From Melghiribacillus thermohalophilus (lineage in GTDB: Bacteria > Bacillota > Bacilli > Bacillales > Alkalibacillaceae): DNA of 64,000 bases. Below are positions 52,643-62,898 of this stretch, one piece after another. Within the stretch, counting starts at the first letter, position 1, and each line of letters begins with the position of its first letter. A program made the position numbers and the translations under genes. Under the pieces are notes generated by a model. That model was given only the letters and a program-made list of their open reading frames with translations. It did not search any database and was not told the DNA's origin. Where the stretch lies: positions 434,721 through 498,720 of the forward strand of contig NZ_SMAN01000001.1 in NCBI RefSeq assembly GCF_004342905.1. Reading direction: 5' to 3'.

Positions 52643-53620
52643 TTATTGATCAAGCCATCTGGCCACATCTTTAGCAAAGTACGTAATGATTAAATCTGCA
52701 CCTGCCCGTTTCATCGCAGTTAATTTTTCAAGGACAATTTCTTTCTCATCAACCCAGCCGTTCTGGACTGCTGCCTTGACCAGGGAATATTCTCCGCTTA
52801 CGTTATAAGCAACAAGAGGAACAGGATGTTCTTCTCTGATTTCCCGGATAATATCAAGATAGGATAGAGCAGGTTTAATAATTAAAAAGTCAGCCCCCTC
52901 TTCGATGTCCGATTTCGCTTCCCTTTTCGCCTCAAGGCGATTGGCTGGATCCATCTGGTAAGTTCTACGGTCTCCGAATTGCGGTGTAGAATGGGCAGCA
53001 TCCCGAAAAGGACCATAAAACGATGATGCATATTTCACTGCATAGGACATGATTGGAGTATTTTCAAACCCTGCCTGATCCAGCCCTTTTCGAATCGCAG
53101 CCACAAACCCATCCATCATGTTGGAAGGGGCAATAATATCCGCACCCGCTCTGGCCTGACTTACTGCTGTTTCTGCCAGTAATTCCAGGGATTCATCATT
53201 TACCACTTCTCCATCCTTCACAATGCCGCAGTGGCCGTGGGATGTATACTGACAGAGACACGTATCCGCAATAACCGTCAAAGAGGGCACATCTTCCTTG
53301 ATTTGACGGATTGCTTTTTGCACAATTCCATGTTCACAATAAGCCTGGGAGCCTTTTTCATCTTTTTCGTCTGGAACACCAAAAACCATTACGGAGCGAA
53401 TTCCGAGTGATTTCACTTCCTTCATTTCTTCTGTTAAATAATCAAGAGAAATATGATAAACTCCTGGCATGGAAGGAACTTCTTCTTTCACTCCCTCTCC
53501 TTCCACGACAAAAATGGGATAAATCAAATCTTCTTTTAACAGATGGGTTTCCCTTACAAGGGACCGGAGACTTTCTGTCATGCGCAGCCGGCGATGACGG
53601 TCAAATGTTAAATGGTTCAT
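52643..53620 (-). CDS. hemB: Porphobilinogen synthase
   Basis: Condenses two 5-aminolevulinates. 325 aa from [13 protein letters not shown] with AAGGGTGA. Cysteine-rich metal motif [14 protein letters not shown] (zinc type), Schiff-base lysines in [13 protein letters not shown] and [12 protein letters not shown]. Confidence 0.97.
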   Translation of the reverse strand: MNHLTFDRHRRLRMTESLRSLVRETHLLKEDLIYPIFVVEGEGVKEEVPSMPGVYHISLDYLTEEMKEVKSLGIRSVMVFGVPDEKDEKGSQAYCEHGIVQKAIRQIKEDVPSLTVIADTCLCQYTSHGHCGIVKDGEVVNDESLELLAETAVSQARAGADIIAPSNMMDGFVAAIRKGLDQAGFENTPIMSYAVKYASSFYGPFRDAAHSTPQFGDRRTYQMDPANRLEAKREAKSDIEEGADFLIIKPALSYLDIIREIREEHPVPLVAYNVSGEYSLVKAAVQNGWVDEKEIVLEKLTAMKRAGADLIITYFAKDVARWLDQ

Positions 53621-53625
53621 AAGAA

Positions 53626-54402
53626 TCACCCTTCTTTTCGAAAATATTGGACTAAAGAATGAATCATGCCTGCAGCTGTATATTCACCAGGTACCAATAT
53701 GCGGACAAATCCCCTTTCGATTGCCCTGTCTCTCGTTGTAGGACCTATGCAAAGGCATAAAGTATGTAAATGTTGTTCAGTAACCCCATCCTCCCCGAGC
53801 TCAAAAAAGGCATCAATCGAAGACGGACTGGTAAAAGTCAGTACATCAAGATTGCTTTTCAGCTGCCTCTGTAATTCATCTTTTGATTCAAGGTTGGCAA
53901 TGGTCTGATAAACCGTAATCGGTGTGTACTTGACCTGTTGTTTTTTAAAATATTCTGGTAAGGTAGGGCGGGACAGGTTGCCCCTAACAAACAAAATATG
54001 ATCGGGATGGAATTTTTCCAGAAACTCCTTTCCAAAGGTATCCGCATGATAGGAACCTGGTTCAAAATCGATCTTAAGCCCAAAAGATTTAACTGCTTCA
54101 GAAGTTTTGGCCCCGATCGAAGCTATACGAAGATGGAGCAAGGATTCGTGTGGAATTCCATACAAGTTTAAATGTTCAAAGAAGTATTTGACCCCGTTGA
54201 CACTGGTAAACACAATCCAGTCAAATTGCTTGATTGATTTTAAAATATGTTCATGTTCAGAATGGGTCACCCGGTCAAAGGTCAAAAGGGGAACCTCTAC
54301 TGGAATCCCCCCGTACGCTTTAATCTTTTCAGCCATAGCAGATGACTGTTTCTTCCCCCTTGTAACCAGAATCCTCTTATTTTCAAGAGGAAACGCTGTC
54401 AT
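53626..54402 (-). CDS. hemD: Uroporphyrinogen-III synthase
   Basis: Cyclises hydroxymethylbilane with ring-D inversion. 258 aa, two-domain fold: [45 protein letters not shown] and [15 protein letters not shown]. Poorly conserved family but clear by context; ATGA overlap with hemC. Confidence 0.95.
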   Translation of the reverse strand: MTAFPLENKRILVTRGKKQSSAMAEKIKAYGGIPVEVPLLTFDRVTHSEHEHILKSIKQFDWIVFTSVNGVKYFFEHLNLYGIPHESLLHLRIASIGAKTSEAVKSFGLKIDFEPGSYHADTFGKEFLEKFHPDHILFVRGNLSRPTLPEYFKKQQVKYTPITVYQTIANLESKDELQRQLKSNLDVLTFTSPSSIDAFFELGEDGVTEQHLHTLCLCIGPTTRDRAIERGFVRILVPGEYTAAGMIHSLVQYFRKEG

Positions 54403-55331
54403 GACTGATCTAGCTCCTTTTTCACCTGGTCGATTAACTCTTTGGCTCCCTGTCTGGACAGGCGTTCAAAAGCTTCCCGCCCTGCCTGAACAGGATCACT
54501 GTTTGTTACAGTTTCAGTCAAAACGTGTTTGCCATCCGGTGAAGCAACAAGTGCCTTTAGTACGATGTCGTCCCCTTCCTGATAGGCGAAGCCGGCTATC
54601 GGAACCTGGCAGCCTCCTTCCATCAGGTTCAGGAAGGTTCTCTCTGCTGTTACCGTTCGTTCTGTACGGTCATCGTTGATGGATTGAAGAAGTTCCCTCA
54701 ACTCTTTGTCGCTCTCTCTGCACTCGATGGCCAGTGCTCCCTGACCTACAGCTGGAACACAGATATCCGGCTCCAGATATTCGGTGACGACATCATCCGA
54801 CCAGCCCATTCGTTTCAATCCTGCCGCGGCAAGAATAATCGCATCAAAATTTTCCTCATCTAATTTTCTAAGCCTGGTGTCAATGTTGCCCCTGATCGAT
54901 TGAATGTTCAGGTCTGGACGCACAGCTAAAATCTGAGCCCCTCTCCGCAGGCTGCTTGTTCCGACAACAGCCCCTTCAGGTAGCTGCATCAGCGTGCTTC
55001 CGTCCTTTGAAATAAACGCATCCCGATGATCCTCCCGTTCAGGAACGCAAGCAATCAAAAGTCCGTCGGGGAGTGCGGCAGGCATATCTTTCATGCTGTG
55101 TACGGCCATATCGATTTCGTGGTCAAACATCGCCTGTTCAATTTCTTTAACAAACAACCCTTTTCCGCCTACTTTTGAAAGGGTTACATCCAGAATTTTA
55201 TCCCCTTTTGTGACAATTTCCTTAATTTCAAACGAAAAAGGACTCTTCTTTTTTTCCAGCTGATCAATGACCCATTTCGTCTGAGTGAGGGCGAGCCTGC
55301 TTCTGCGCGAGCCCACAACTATTTTTCGCAT
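54399..55331 (-). CDS. hemC: Hydroxymethylbilane synthase
   Basis: Polymerises four porphobilinogens. 310 aa: [46 protein letters not shown], and the dipyrromethane cysteine in [20 protein letters not shown] before the ATG. Confidence 0.98.
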   Translation of the reverse strand: MRKIVVGSRRSRLALTQTKWVIDQLEKKKSPFSFEIKEIVTKGDKILDVTLSKVGGKGLFVKEIEQAMFDHEIDMAVHSMKDMPAALPDGLLIACVPEREDHRDAFISKDGSTLMQLPEGAVVGTSSLRRGAQILAVRPDLNIQSIRGNIDTRLRKLDEENFDAIILAAAGLKRMGWSDDVVTEYLEPDICVPAVGQGALAIECRESDKELRELLQSINDDRTERTVTAERTFLNLMEGGCQVPIAGFAYQEGDDIVLKALVASPDGKHVLTETVTNSDPVQAGREAFERLSRQGAKELIDQVKKELDQS

Positions 55332-55346
55332 ATGTTTTCCTCCTGA

Positions 55347-56171
55347 CTAAAAGTGAAAGTTCGATAATGTGCTGAACAAGAAGTAATTTACCAGCAAAAA
55401 CAGAAATGCGTTCACATTTAGAATGGCAATTTGTTTTCCCTTAAACCCTTTTACCACCCTGAAGACCAGATATCCGATATATACCCCCAGAACGATGAAT
55501 GAACCGATCGTTTTGACATCGTACCAGTAAAACGCCTCACCTGAAATGTACGCCCATAGAACTCCCAGAATAATGGCGATCATTAATATAGGAACCCCGA
55601 TTAACACGGATAGAAAAGAAAAATAATCGAGCTGATCCAGATTCCCGAGCCGTTTTAACTGGGTGTTCCATTTTTTCTTTTTCAACAGCCAGTACTGCAG
55701 CAAATACATTAAGGCAAAAATAAACGACAGGGTAAAAATGCCATAAGACAAAAGGGCCAGGGCGATATGAATAATTAAAATATCACCAACCAGTTCATTC
55801 GACTGAACGTGTTCTACCATCTGGGCTTTCGTGGATATATGTAGTGACATTATGAAAAAACCAAGTACATTGGTGAAAAACACAAAAAAGTCAACCCGGA
55901 ACAGCCGGTTAATCATCAAGGAAAAGGTGATCAAAATCCAGGCATAAAAATAAAGACCATCATAGATGGTTAAAAAGAAATATTGTTCGCTACTTAACAT
56001 TTTACCGAATAAAAAAATGGTTTGTAAAATCCAAACCATAGAGAGGAACCAGAAGGCCATGCGATTGGCCCTCCGGTTTTGCTGAACAAAGTCAATGAAA
56101 TATCCGATTAAACTGATCGCATACACAAAAATGATGAGTTCATAAATCCATTTATAATCAAGACTAAACAT
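55347..56171 (-). CDS. hemX: HemX, cytochrome-c-assembly-type membrane protein
   Basis: Eight-helix membrane protein related to CcsA/CcmC (EAFYWYDVKTIGSFIVLGVYIGYL). In B. subtilis HemX lowers HemA abundance. 274 aa, between hemA and hemC. Confidence 0.93.
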   Translation of the reverse strand: MFSLDYKWIYELIIFVYAISLIGYFIDFVQQNRRANRMAFWFLSMVWILQTIFLFGKMLSSEQYFFLTIYDGLYFYAWILITFSLMINRLFRVDFFVFFTNVLGFFIMSLHISTKAQMVEHVQSNELVGDILIIHIALALLSYGIFTLSFIFALMYLLQYWLLKKKKWNTQLKRLGNLDQLDYFSFLSVLIGVPILMIAIILGVLWAYISGEAFYWYDVKTIGSFIVLGVYIGYLVFRVVKGFKGKQIAILNVNAFLFLLVNYFLFSTLSNFHF

Positions 56172-56188
56172 ACGGTTATCCTTTCTCC

Positions 56189-57565
56189 TTACGAATGGAT
56201 AGAGGATTTTTCCAGGGACGGAAAGGACAACTTTCCTTGATCTTTGTTTTCTTCCGTAAAAGGATATTTATCCTTCTGTTTCTCGATTTGCTGCTGAACG
56301 TCCTCCTCTATGCCAAAAATCTTCGCAAACAGTTCAAGGGCTTCCTCTGCACCCGGTTTCCCTGCCATTTCTTTTGCCTGAAGAATGGGTTCTTTCAGCA
56401 TCTGATTGATGATGCTCTTTGTATGCTTGTTCAATACTTTTTTCTCCCGGGCTGTTAAATCAGGCATTTTCCGTTCGATGGATTTCATGGTTTCTGCCTG
56501 AATTGACAGCGCCTTTTGTCTTAATGCAGAAATCACAGGTACAACGCCAAGAGTACGAAGCCACTCCCTAAATTCACTGATTTCTGCGGCAATCATTTGT
56601 TCAATCTGTTCAGCAGCCTGTTTCCGGGCTTCTAAGTTTTTATCTACGATCCCTTGCAGATCATCTATATCATAAAGGAATACACTGTCCAGTTCATGAA
56701 CAACTGGATCTACATTTCTTGGCACAGAAATATCTACGATAAACAGGGGTTTTCCTTTTCTGGATTTTAGTGCAGGGGCCAGTGACTCTTTTGTCAAAAT
56801 GTAGTTCTCTGCACCTGTTGAGCTGATGACAATATCAGCTGCACCCATTATGGTATTCATGTCCTGGATCGTTATTGCCTCACCGTCAAATTTGGCTGCT
56901 AACTCTTCGGCCTTTCTCAGCGTGCGGTTCAACACCGTAATTTTCCCGACTCCAGATCCATGAAGGTTCTGCAGAGCCAGCTCTCCCATTTTTCCTGCTC
57001 CTAATATGGCAACATGTTTGTTTTCCAGATCACCGAATATCTTTTTGGCAAGTTCAACAGCTGCATAACTCACAGAAACCGCATTTTCACCAATCTCTGT
57101 TTCCTTATGGGCACGCTTGGCCATGGTGATCGCCTGTTTAAACAATTCATTAAAAATGGTCCCGGTCGCATGATGATTCTGTGCAGTCATAAATGCCTGC
57201 TTCACCTGGCCGAGTATCTGAGTTTCTCCAAGAACCATAGAATCAAGGCCAGTCGTTACACGAAATAAATGACAGACCGCCTCATCTTCTTCCTTTAACG
57301 TAAGATAAGGAGTGATGTCTTCCAGATCCATGGAAAACCAGTCCGAAATGAATTTTTTCACATAATAGCGTCCCGTATGAAGTTGATCAACGACTGCATA
57401 TATTTCCGTCCGGTTGCAAGTGGAAATAATCACATTCTCAAGGACGCTTTTTTGCTGGTTTAGCGACATCATTGCTTCATGCAAATGTTCCTCAGAAAAT
57501 GTGAGCCTCTCTCGTATCTCCACAGGGGCAGTCCGATAATTCACTCCTACTGCGATGATATTCAT
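56189..57565 (-). CDS. hemA: Glutamyl-tRNA reductase
   Basis: First enzyme of C5 heme synthesis. 458 aa: catalytic cysteine in [34 protein letters not shown] loop [14 protein letters not shown]-terminal dimerisation helix. First gene of hemAXCDBL. Confidence 0.98.
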   Translation of the reverse strand: MNIIAVGVNYRTAPVEIRERLTFSEEHLHEAMMSLNQQKSVLENVIISTCNRTEIYAVVDQLHTGRYYVKKFISDWFSMDLEDITPYLTLKEEDEAVCHLFRVTTGLDSMVLGETQILGQVKQAFMTAQNHHATGTIFNELFKQAITMAKRAHKETEIGENAVSVSYAAVELAKKIFGDLENKHVAILGAGKMGELALQNLHGSGVGKITVLNRTLRKAEELAAKFDGEAITIQDMNTIMGAADIVISSTGAENYILTKESLAPALKSRKGKPLFIVDISVPRNVDPVVHELDSVFLYDIDDLQGIVDKNLEARKQAAEQIEQMIAAEISEFREWLRTLGVVPVISALRQKALSIQAETMKSIERKMPDLTAREKKVLNKHTKSIINQMLKEPILQAKEMAGKPGAEEALELFAKIFGIEEDVQQQIEKQKDKYPFTEENKDQGKLSFPSLEKSSIHS

Positions 57566-57605
57566 TAAGTCTCACCCCTTTTGTTACACTTTCCCCTCAA
57601 AAACC

Positions 57606-57615
57606 ATTATACCAT
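57606..57615 (-). promoter_or_regulatory. Extended minus-10 promoter of hemA
   Basis: Minus strand ATGG-TATAAT (TATAAT at 57606-57611), TGn-extended, without a good minus-35; 40 bp before the ATG. Confidence 0.55.
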
Positions 57616-57831
57616 GTAAAATGTGAACAATTTTTTAAAAAAATGAACATATTTTGAATGGTTATGTTAACATGATGATGTACTTTTATCCGATTCCATT
57701 TTTCTAGCCTATAGTACCTTATCATAATTCCTGTTATTCAGGCAAGAAAATCGTTTTTTCTCTCTTTCCAATGTTTTGTATGCTGAATGCCCCCTGTATT
57801 TTTTTCATTACAGAAATGGAGGTCCTCAAAC

Positions 57832-58314
57832 TTGGGAAACAAAAATACCTTCTTAAGTATTTTGCTCATCGGACTTGGTTTTTATTTCTTATTAAAGCAG
57901 ATTTATATTCCGGTTCTGTCCAATTTTTATTCGTGGCCGACGATTTTAATGATTATCGGGATCGCCTTCCTCGTCAATGCCTATGCCGGGGGCGTCAAAC
58001 AAAATGTTTTCCCGGGGGCTGTTCTCCTTGGGTTCGGCATACACTTTCACGGAGTCCAGCATTATGCCTTCTGGATGGATCACTGGGGGGTATATTTATT
58101 TATCCTTGGTATTGCTTTTCTGTTAAAGTATCAGATGACGCGAAAAGGGCTCTGGGTTGGACTGATTCTCGTCGTTCTTTCGATTTTTGCCCTTTTTTCT
58201 TCCGTTAAGCCCCAATGGTTTATATGGATGGAACGATCCTTTCATTTTATTGAACATTTCTGGCCAGCGGTTTTAATCATTATCGGATTTTACTTATTGT
58301 TCAAACGTTCATAA
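57832..58314 (+). CDS. LiaI/LiaF-like small membrane protein (160 aa)
   Basis: TTG start with GGAGG 9 nt upstream (GNKNTFLSILLIGLGFYFLL). About five hydrophobic segments, in LiaF-type N-terminal repeats (NFYSWPTILMIIGIAFLVNAYAG, DHWGVYLFILGIAFLL, HFWPAVLIIIGFYLLFKRS). Function unknown; no liaRS or pspC adjacent. Confidence 0.8.
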   Translation: MGNKNTFLSILLIGLGFYFLLKQIYIPVLSNFYSWPTILMIIGIAFLVNAYAGGVKQNVFPGAVLLGFGIHFHGVQHYAFWMDHWGVYLFILGIAFLLKYQMTRKGLWVGLILVVLSIFALFSSVKPQWFIWMERSFHFIEHFWPAVLIIIGFYLLFKRS

Positions 58315-58345
58315 ACGGTTATTAGCCCATCAAACTTACCACTGC

Positions 58346-58378
58346 AAAAGAATTGGGAACCCCCAATTCTTTTTTTTG
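58346..58378 (+). terminator. Terminator after the LiaF-like gene
   Basis: Perfect 12-bp stem AAAAGAATTGGG / CCCAATTCTTTT with a 4-nt loop, followed by a T run. Confidence 0.9.
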
Positions 58379-58386
58379 CGTGTATA

Positions 58387-58454
58387 TATTCAAATATAAG
58401 TTTGAATAGTAAAGCATATATTGCTACAATATATTCAAATATACATTTGAATAT
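58387..58454 (+). promoter_or_regulatory. cadC-cadA promoter with two CadC-type operators
   Basis: TTGAAT (58402-58407), 17-bp spacer, TACAAT (58425-58430). Palindrome 1 (58387-58408, arms TATTCAAA / TTTGAATA) covers the minus-35; palindrome 2 (58431-58454, arms ATATTCAAAT / ATTTGAATAT) lies just after the minus-10. The arrangement fits repression by the adjacent ArsR-family protein, relieved by metal. Confidence 0.88.
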
Positions 58455-58483
58455 CTTTAAACGAACGATTGGGGGTAGAGGAA

Positions 58484-58852
58484 ATGGGGAGAAAAGACAC
58501 CTGTGATATTTACTGTTATAACGAATCAATTGTAAACGAGGTCAGAGAGAAATTAAAAAAAGATGATATCGCCCGAATTACTTCATTATTCAAACTACTT
58601 GCAGATGAAAATCGAGCAAAGATTTCCTATGCTTTAACCCTTGAAAAAGAACTGTGTGTTTGTGATATCGCGAACATTATCGGCTCTTCTGTTGCAACAG
58701 CTTCCCATCATCTGCGGACCCTTCACAGGCAGGGAGTGGTCTCATACAGAAAAGAAGGAAAATTAGCCTTTTATTCACTGGTGGATGAACATGTACGAGT
58801 ATTGCTCCAGACTGCTCTGGAGCACAGGAAAGATGTGAGATCAAATGTCTGA
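58484..58852 (+). CDS. cadC: ArsR/SmtB-family metal sensor CadC
   Basis: Homodimeric repressor that leaves DNA on binding Cd/Pb/Zn. 122 aa from the ATG with GGGGG 8 nt upstream (MGRKDTCDIYC). Cysteine sites CDIYC in the N-terminus and ELCVCDIA in the winged helix match CadC, and the recognition helix is SSVATASHHLRTLHRQG. The next gene is cadA, overlapping by 8 nt. Confidence 0.93.
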   Translation: MGRKDTCDIYCYNESIVNEVREKLKKDDIARITSLFKLLADENRAKISYALTLEKELCVCDIANIIGSSVATASHHLRTLHRQGVVSYRKEGKLAFYSLVDEHVRVLLQTALEHRKDVRSNV

Positions 58853-60974
58853 GCAGCAAATGAACATAAAAAACCAAAAAGCCAGAACCTATCGGGTCCA
58901 GGGATTCACCTGAGCAGGCTGCGCGAAAACGTTCGAAGAAAACGTGAAACGCCTGGATGGCGTTTTAGATGCGAAAGTGAATTTTGGAGCTTCCAAAATC
59001 ACTGTTCAAGGTCATGTTTCAATTGAAGAACTTGAAAAAGCTGGATCATTTGAGAACCTAAAGTTACGGGATGATCAAACGAAGCCGATCGAACAAGGAC
59101 CATTCTGGAAACAGAAGGAAAATATCAACGTATATATTTCAGCTTTCATACTGGCCATAAGCTGGTTGTTAAAGCAGCAGATGGGAGAAGAAAGCCTCAT
59201 TCCTGTCATCGGCTATGCTGCTTCCATGATTATGGGAGGTTATACACTGTTTAGAAAGGGCTTGAAAAATCTTTTCCGGTTGAAATTTGATATGAGCACT
59301 CTAATGACCATAGCAATCATCGGAGCAGCATTGATTGGCGAATGGGGAGAAGGGGCTACGGTTGTTATATTATTTGCCATCAGTGAAGCACTTGAACGAT
59401 ATTCCATGAATAAAGCCCGTAGGTCCATCGAGTCATTAATGGAGATTGCACCAAAGGAAGCTTTCATTCGGAGAGGCGACAAAGAAACAACTGTACCCGT
59501 TGAAGACATAAAAATCGGGGATATCATGATCGTCAAACCCGGACAAAAACTGGCAATGGACGGCATCGTGCTAAGCGGAACATCCACGATTAACCAGTCT
59601 GCCATAACAGGGGAAAGTGTTCCGGTAACCAGAACGGAAGGCGATGAAGTATTTGCAGGCACACTAAACGGTGAAGGGCTTCTGGAGGTAAAGGTAACAA
59701 AACACGTGGAAGATACCACTTTAGCAAAAATTATCCATCTGGTGGAAGAAGCTCAGGCAGAAAAAGCTCCTTCCCAGGCTTTTGTTGACCGGTTTGCAAA
59801 ATATTACACCCCTGCCATCATCGTTTTTGCTTGGTTCATTGTAATCATACCACCCCTGTTTTTTGGGGCCGACTGGAACAAATGGATTTATGAAGGGCTC
59901 GCCGTATTAGTCGTAGGTTGTCCATGTGCCCTGGTTGTTTCCACCCCTGTTGCTGTTGTAACAGCCATTGGCAATGCTGCCAGAAACGGTGTGCTGATTA
60001 AAGGGGGTGTCCATCTCGAAGAAGCAGGAGCCTTAAAAGCCATCGCCTTCGATAAAACTGGCACCCTGACAAAAGGGATTCCAGCAGTGACAAACATCTT
60101 GGCCTTTGGTAAAAATGAGCAGGAAATCCTAAAAGTTGCTGCAGCTATTGAAAAAGGCTCACAACATCCATTAGCCAGCGCCATCGTTCAAAAAGCTGCA
60201 GATGATCATCTTGATGATCATCAATTAAAAGCAACAGATTTCCGTTCGATCACAGGCAAAGGTGTAAAAGCTCAGGTGGACGGTCTGGTCTATTATATCG
60301 GAAATCTGGATCTGTTCGAGGATTTATCTGTTAACATCTGCAGCCATATCAGAAAACGAATAGCTGCTTTGCAGGCTGAGGGCAAGACAGTGATGATTGT
60401 GGGTACCGAACATCAGATTTATGGACTGATCGCAGTGACAGATGAATTGAGAAATACTGCATCTCAGGCCATCGAGGAACTCAACAACCTTGAAATTGAA
60501 ACGGTCATGCTTACGGGTGACAGTAAGCGGACGGCCAGTGCCGTTGGAAAGCTGGCTGGTGTGGAAAAGATACACGCTGATCTTCTTCCTGAAAACAAAT
60601 TGACATTAATCAAAAAACTTAGGGAAAAACATAAACACGTTGCTATGGTAGGTGACGGGGTGAATGATGCCCCGGCACTGGCTGCTTCTAATGTAGGCGT
60701 AGCTATGGGCGGAGCCGGTACGGATACTGCCCTGGAAACAGCTGACATCGCTTTGATGTCTGATGAACTGGAGAAGCTTCCATTCACCATTAAACTAAGC
60801 AGAAAAGCGCTTGCAATCATAAAACAAAATATAACATTTTCACTCGTGATTAAAGCTCTGGCACTATTATTGGTCATTCCCGGATGGCTTACATTGTGGA
60901 TCGCCATCTTTGCAGACATGGGAGCAACATTACTTGTCACATTAAATAGTTTACGGTTGCTGAATGTAAGGTAA
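58845..60974 (+). CDS. cadA: CadA heavy-metal P-type ATPase with in-frame TGA in the CxxC motif (possible selenoprotein)
   Basis: P1B-2 ATPase exporting Cd/Zn/Pb. From the ATG at 58845 the frame gives 709 residues if the TGA at 58911-58913 (codon 23) is read through, a normal CadA length. The N-terminal HMA domain reads RVQGFT-[TGA][17 protein letters not shown], so the first cysteine of the CxxC is replaced by TGA and the second is intact. The rest is complete: [44 protein letters not shown] at 58944 would give a 676-aa protein without a proper HMA start and has no ribosome site. Either selenocysteine is inserted (a hairpin follows) or the TGA is a nonsense mutation; no selenium genes are in the window. 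Confidence 0.85.
58914..58955 (+). promoter_or_regulatory. Candidate bacterial SECIS stem-loop after the cadA TGA
   Basis: Inner stem ACGTT / AACGT (58929-58933, 58941-58945) with loop CGAAGAA, about 20 nt after the TGA; outer stem CAGGC / GCCTG (58915-58919, 58951-58955). A G lies in the first two loop bases, as in the relaxed bacterial SECIS model. This is by eye and short stems arise by chance. Confidence 0.35.
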
Positions 60975-61266
60975 TAAAATGTGGAAGAATCCAGTAAAAG
61001 TCGTTCATTTCCCGGGTATAAAAATGTAAATGATGCTTTAAAATGAACTGCTGGCTTTTTGGTGTATATCCGTTTAGCCTTTTCAAGTTAAACCTTGAGT
61101 GTTTTTAAGCTTAAAGACCACCGTATGCCCCTCGAAAACTGCTGAAGGACACCCGAGGAGACGGCCGCTACAGTGGGGGCGAAGCAGCTCAGGGCCGGGC
61201 ACTCAAGTGAGCCATTACCAGGAGCTTCCACTTCTACTGATACGGATCATTTTGTTAATCTCAACA
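60975..61266. repeat. Gene-free segment with a GC-rich repeat-like block
   Basis: Between cadA and the ABC ATPase. Bases about 61130-61205 are much richer in G and C than the flanks (blocks such as GGAGACGGCCGCTAC and GTGGGGGCGAAGCAGC), reminiscent of short dispersed repeats near insertion sequences in bacilli. No coding frame is convincing. Confidence 0.45.
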
Positions 61267-61316
61267 GAAAAGGGCTGTCTCATAAGATGATCATGACTTT
61301 ATGGGACAGCCTCTTT
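61267..61316. terminator. Bidirectional terminator with GGCTGTC-type arms
   Basis: GGGCTGTCTCATAAG and CTTTATGGGACAGCC arms; T-rich on the plus side. It separates cadA from the convergent ABC operon and resembles common Firmicute intergenic hairpins. Confidence 0.7.
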
Positions 61317-61322
61317 ATTTCT

Positions 61323-62060
61323 TTAAAGAATTGTGCTCAAAAATTCTTTCGTCCGCTCTTCTTTCGGGTGGTCAAATAATTCAATCGGCTTACCAGTTTC
61401 TACAATGTACCCGTCATGCATATACACAACCCAGTCAGCCACTTCACGAGCAAATCCCATTTCGTGGGTCACTACGACCATGGTCATCCCTTCGTTGGCT
61501 AATTCCTTCATGGTGGCAAGTACTTCTCCTACCAGTTCGGGATCTAGAGCGGATGTCGGTTCATCAAACAGCATAATGTCCGGTTCCATGGCGAGGGATC
61601 TGGCGATTGCTACACGCTGTTTCTGACCGCCGGAAAGCCTAGAAGGGTATTCATCAGCTTTATCTTCAAGACCAACTTTTTCAAGCAACACTTTCGCCTG
61701 CTCCTCAGCTTCATTACGGGTCACTTTCTTGACCTGAACCGGTGCTTCGATGACATTTTCCAGCACGGTCTTATGGGGAAATAAATTAAAATGCTGAAAA
61801 ACCATCCCGACGTTCTGGCGGACATCGTTTAAATTGTGGGTAGCAGGATCAATTTCTTCACCTTGTATCATAATCTTCCCGTTATCTTTGATTTCTAGAA
61901 AATTAATACATCTTAACAGGGTGCTTTTCCCTGATCCGCTTGCTCCGATCAACACGACCACATCGCTTTCTTTTACCGTCATATCAATGTCCTTTAATAC
62001 ATGTAAATCTCCGAAAGATTTATTCAATTTCTCGATGCGGATCATTTCTCTTGTGCTCAA
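61323..62060 (-). CDS. Polar amino-acid ABC transporter, ATP-binding subunit
   Basis: 245 aa: Walker [17 protein letters not shown]-loop, signature [17 protein letters not shown], Walker [16 protein letters not shown]-loop [13 protein letters not shown] start with AGGAGG 9 nt upstream. GlnQ/ArtP/TcyC type; the substrate cannot be told. Last gene of the three. Confidence 0.95.
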   Translation of the reverse strand: MSTREMIRIEKLNKSFGDLHVLKDIDMTVKESDVVVLIGASGSGKSTLLRCINFLEIKDNGKIMIQGEEIDPATHNLNDVRQNVGMVFQHFNLFPHKTVLENVIEAPVQVKKVTRNEAEEQAKVLLEKVGLEDKADEYPSRLSGGQKQRVAIARSLAMEPDIMLFDEPTSALDPELVGEVLATMKELANEGMTMVVVTHEMGFAREVADWVVYMHDGYIVETGKPIELFDHPKEERTKEFLSTIL

Positions 62061-62089
62061 TGTTATTTTCCTCCTCTTTAAGAACCGAA

Positions 62090-62749
62090 TTAATCACTGA
62101 CCGCTAAACGTTTTTCCATGTAACTGACAAGCATCGTCAGCAAAAACACAAGAATGAGATAATAAATGGCACAGATGATGAGCCATGTCATGGAATCAAA
62201 AGAGTCAGACCCCTGGGTTGTAGCCAGGTTAAATATTTCATATACACCGATGAAAGCGGCCAGCGAAGAATCTTTTAACCCGATAATAAACTGATTGCCA
62301 AGGGGCGGCAACGCACGACGGAATGCCTGGGGAAGAATGATGCGGCGCATCGTTAATGTGCGGGACATTCCGAGGGAACGGCCGGCTTCCATTTGCCCTT
62401 TATCAATCGACTGGATAGCTCCCCGAAAAATTTCTGCAATATAGGCTCCGTTGTGAAAGGCAAGTCCAAGGGTTGCTGCCCAAAAATCCGATATATTTAA
62501 TTCGGTTAGCCCAAAATAAAAAATAAATATTTGAACGATTAACGGTGTTCCCCGGACAATAAAAATATAAAAATTAGCTATGGCTTCCAATCCTTTTATC
62601 CGGGATATTTTTAAAAGGGCGAAAAAAAGTCCGATTACCATAGCAATCATGATTGAGATTACTGTTAATTTTAATGTCAGCCATGTAGCATGAAGAAATT
62701 GATCGTAACTGCTGATCAATACTTCAAATAAGTGTGGTAGAGAAGGCAC
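62090..62749 (-). CDS. Polar amino-acid ABC transporter, permease subunit
   Basis: 219 aa HisM/GlnP-type permease with five helices and the coupling motif [32 protein letters not shown] start with AAAGGAG 8 nt upstream. Confidence 0.94.
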   Translation of the reverse strand: MPSLPHLFEVLISSYDQFLHATWLTLKLTVISIMIAMVIGLFFALLKISRIKGLEAIANFYIFIVRGTPLIVQIFIFYFGLTELNISDFWAATLGLAFHNGAYIAEIFRGAIQSIDKGQMEAGRSLGMSRTLTMRRIILPQAFRRALPPLGNQFIIGLKDSSLAAFIGVYEIFNLATTQGSDSFDSMTWLIICAIYYLILVFLLTMLVSYMEKRLAVSD

Positions 62750-62801
62750 GCTTTCCACTCCTTTATTTTTTTACATACGGTGATTGCCAGATTGAAGTCA
62801 G

Positions 62802-62835
62802 GGAAACCCTTGCTATTTTCATAACAAGGGTTTCC
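62802..62835 (-). repeat. Hairpin between binding protein and permease
   Basis: GGAAACCCTTG / CAAGGGTTTCC 11-bp arms, extended by TAT / ATA over one mismatch, no T run on the minus strand. It could stabilise or process the binding-protein mRNA. Near copy of 45508-45539. Confidence 0.6.
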
Positions 62836-62898
62836 TCTGATTCTTCTCAATTGTTCAAAAACGCTGTGTGATGAACCATCGTTCCCTTTCATTTGCAG

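Noticed and set aside
59240..59719. Long minus-strand frame inside cadA
   Set aside because: Antisense shadow of a strongly conserved gene; low-complexity serine-rich product.
58944..60974. Treating cadA as a gene starting at GTG 58944
   Set aside because: No ribosome site precedes it and it would begin inside the HMA domain; the upstream frame is conserved to an ATG that overlaps cadC.
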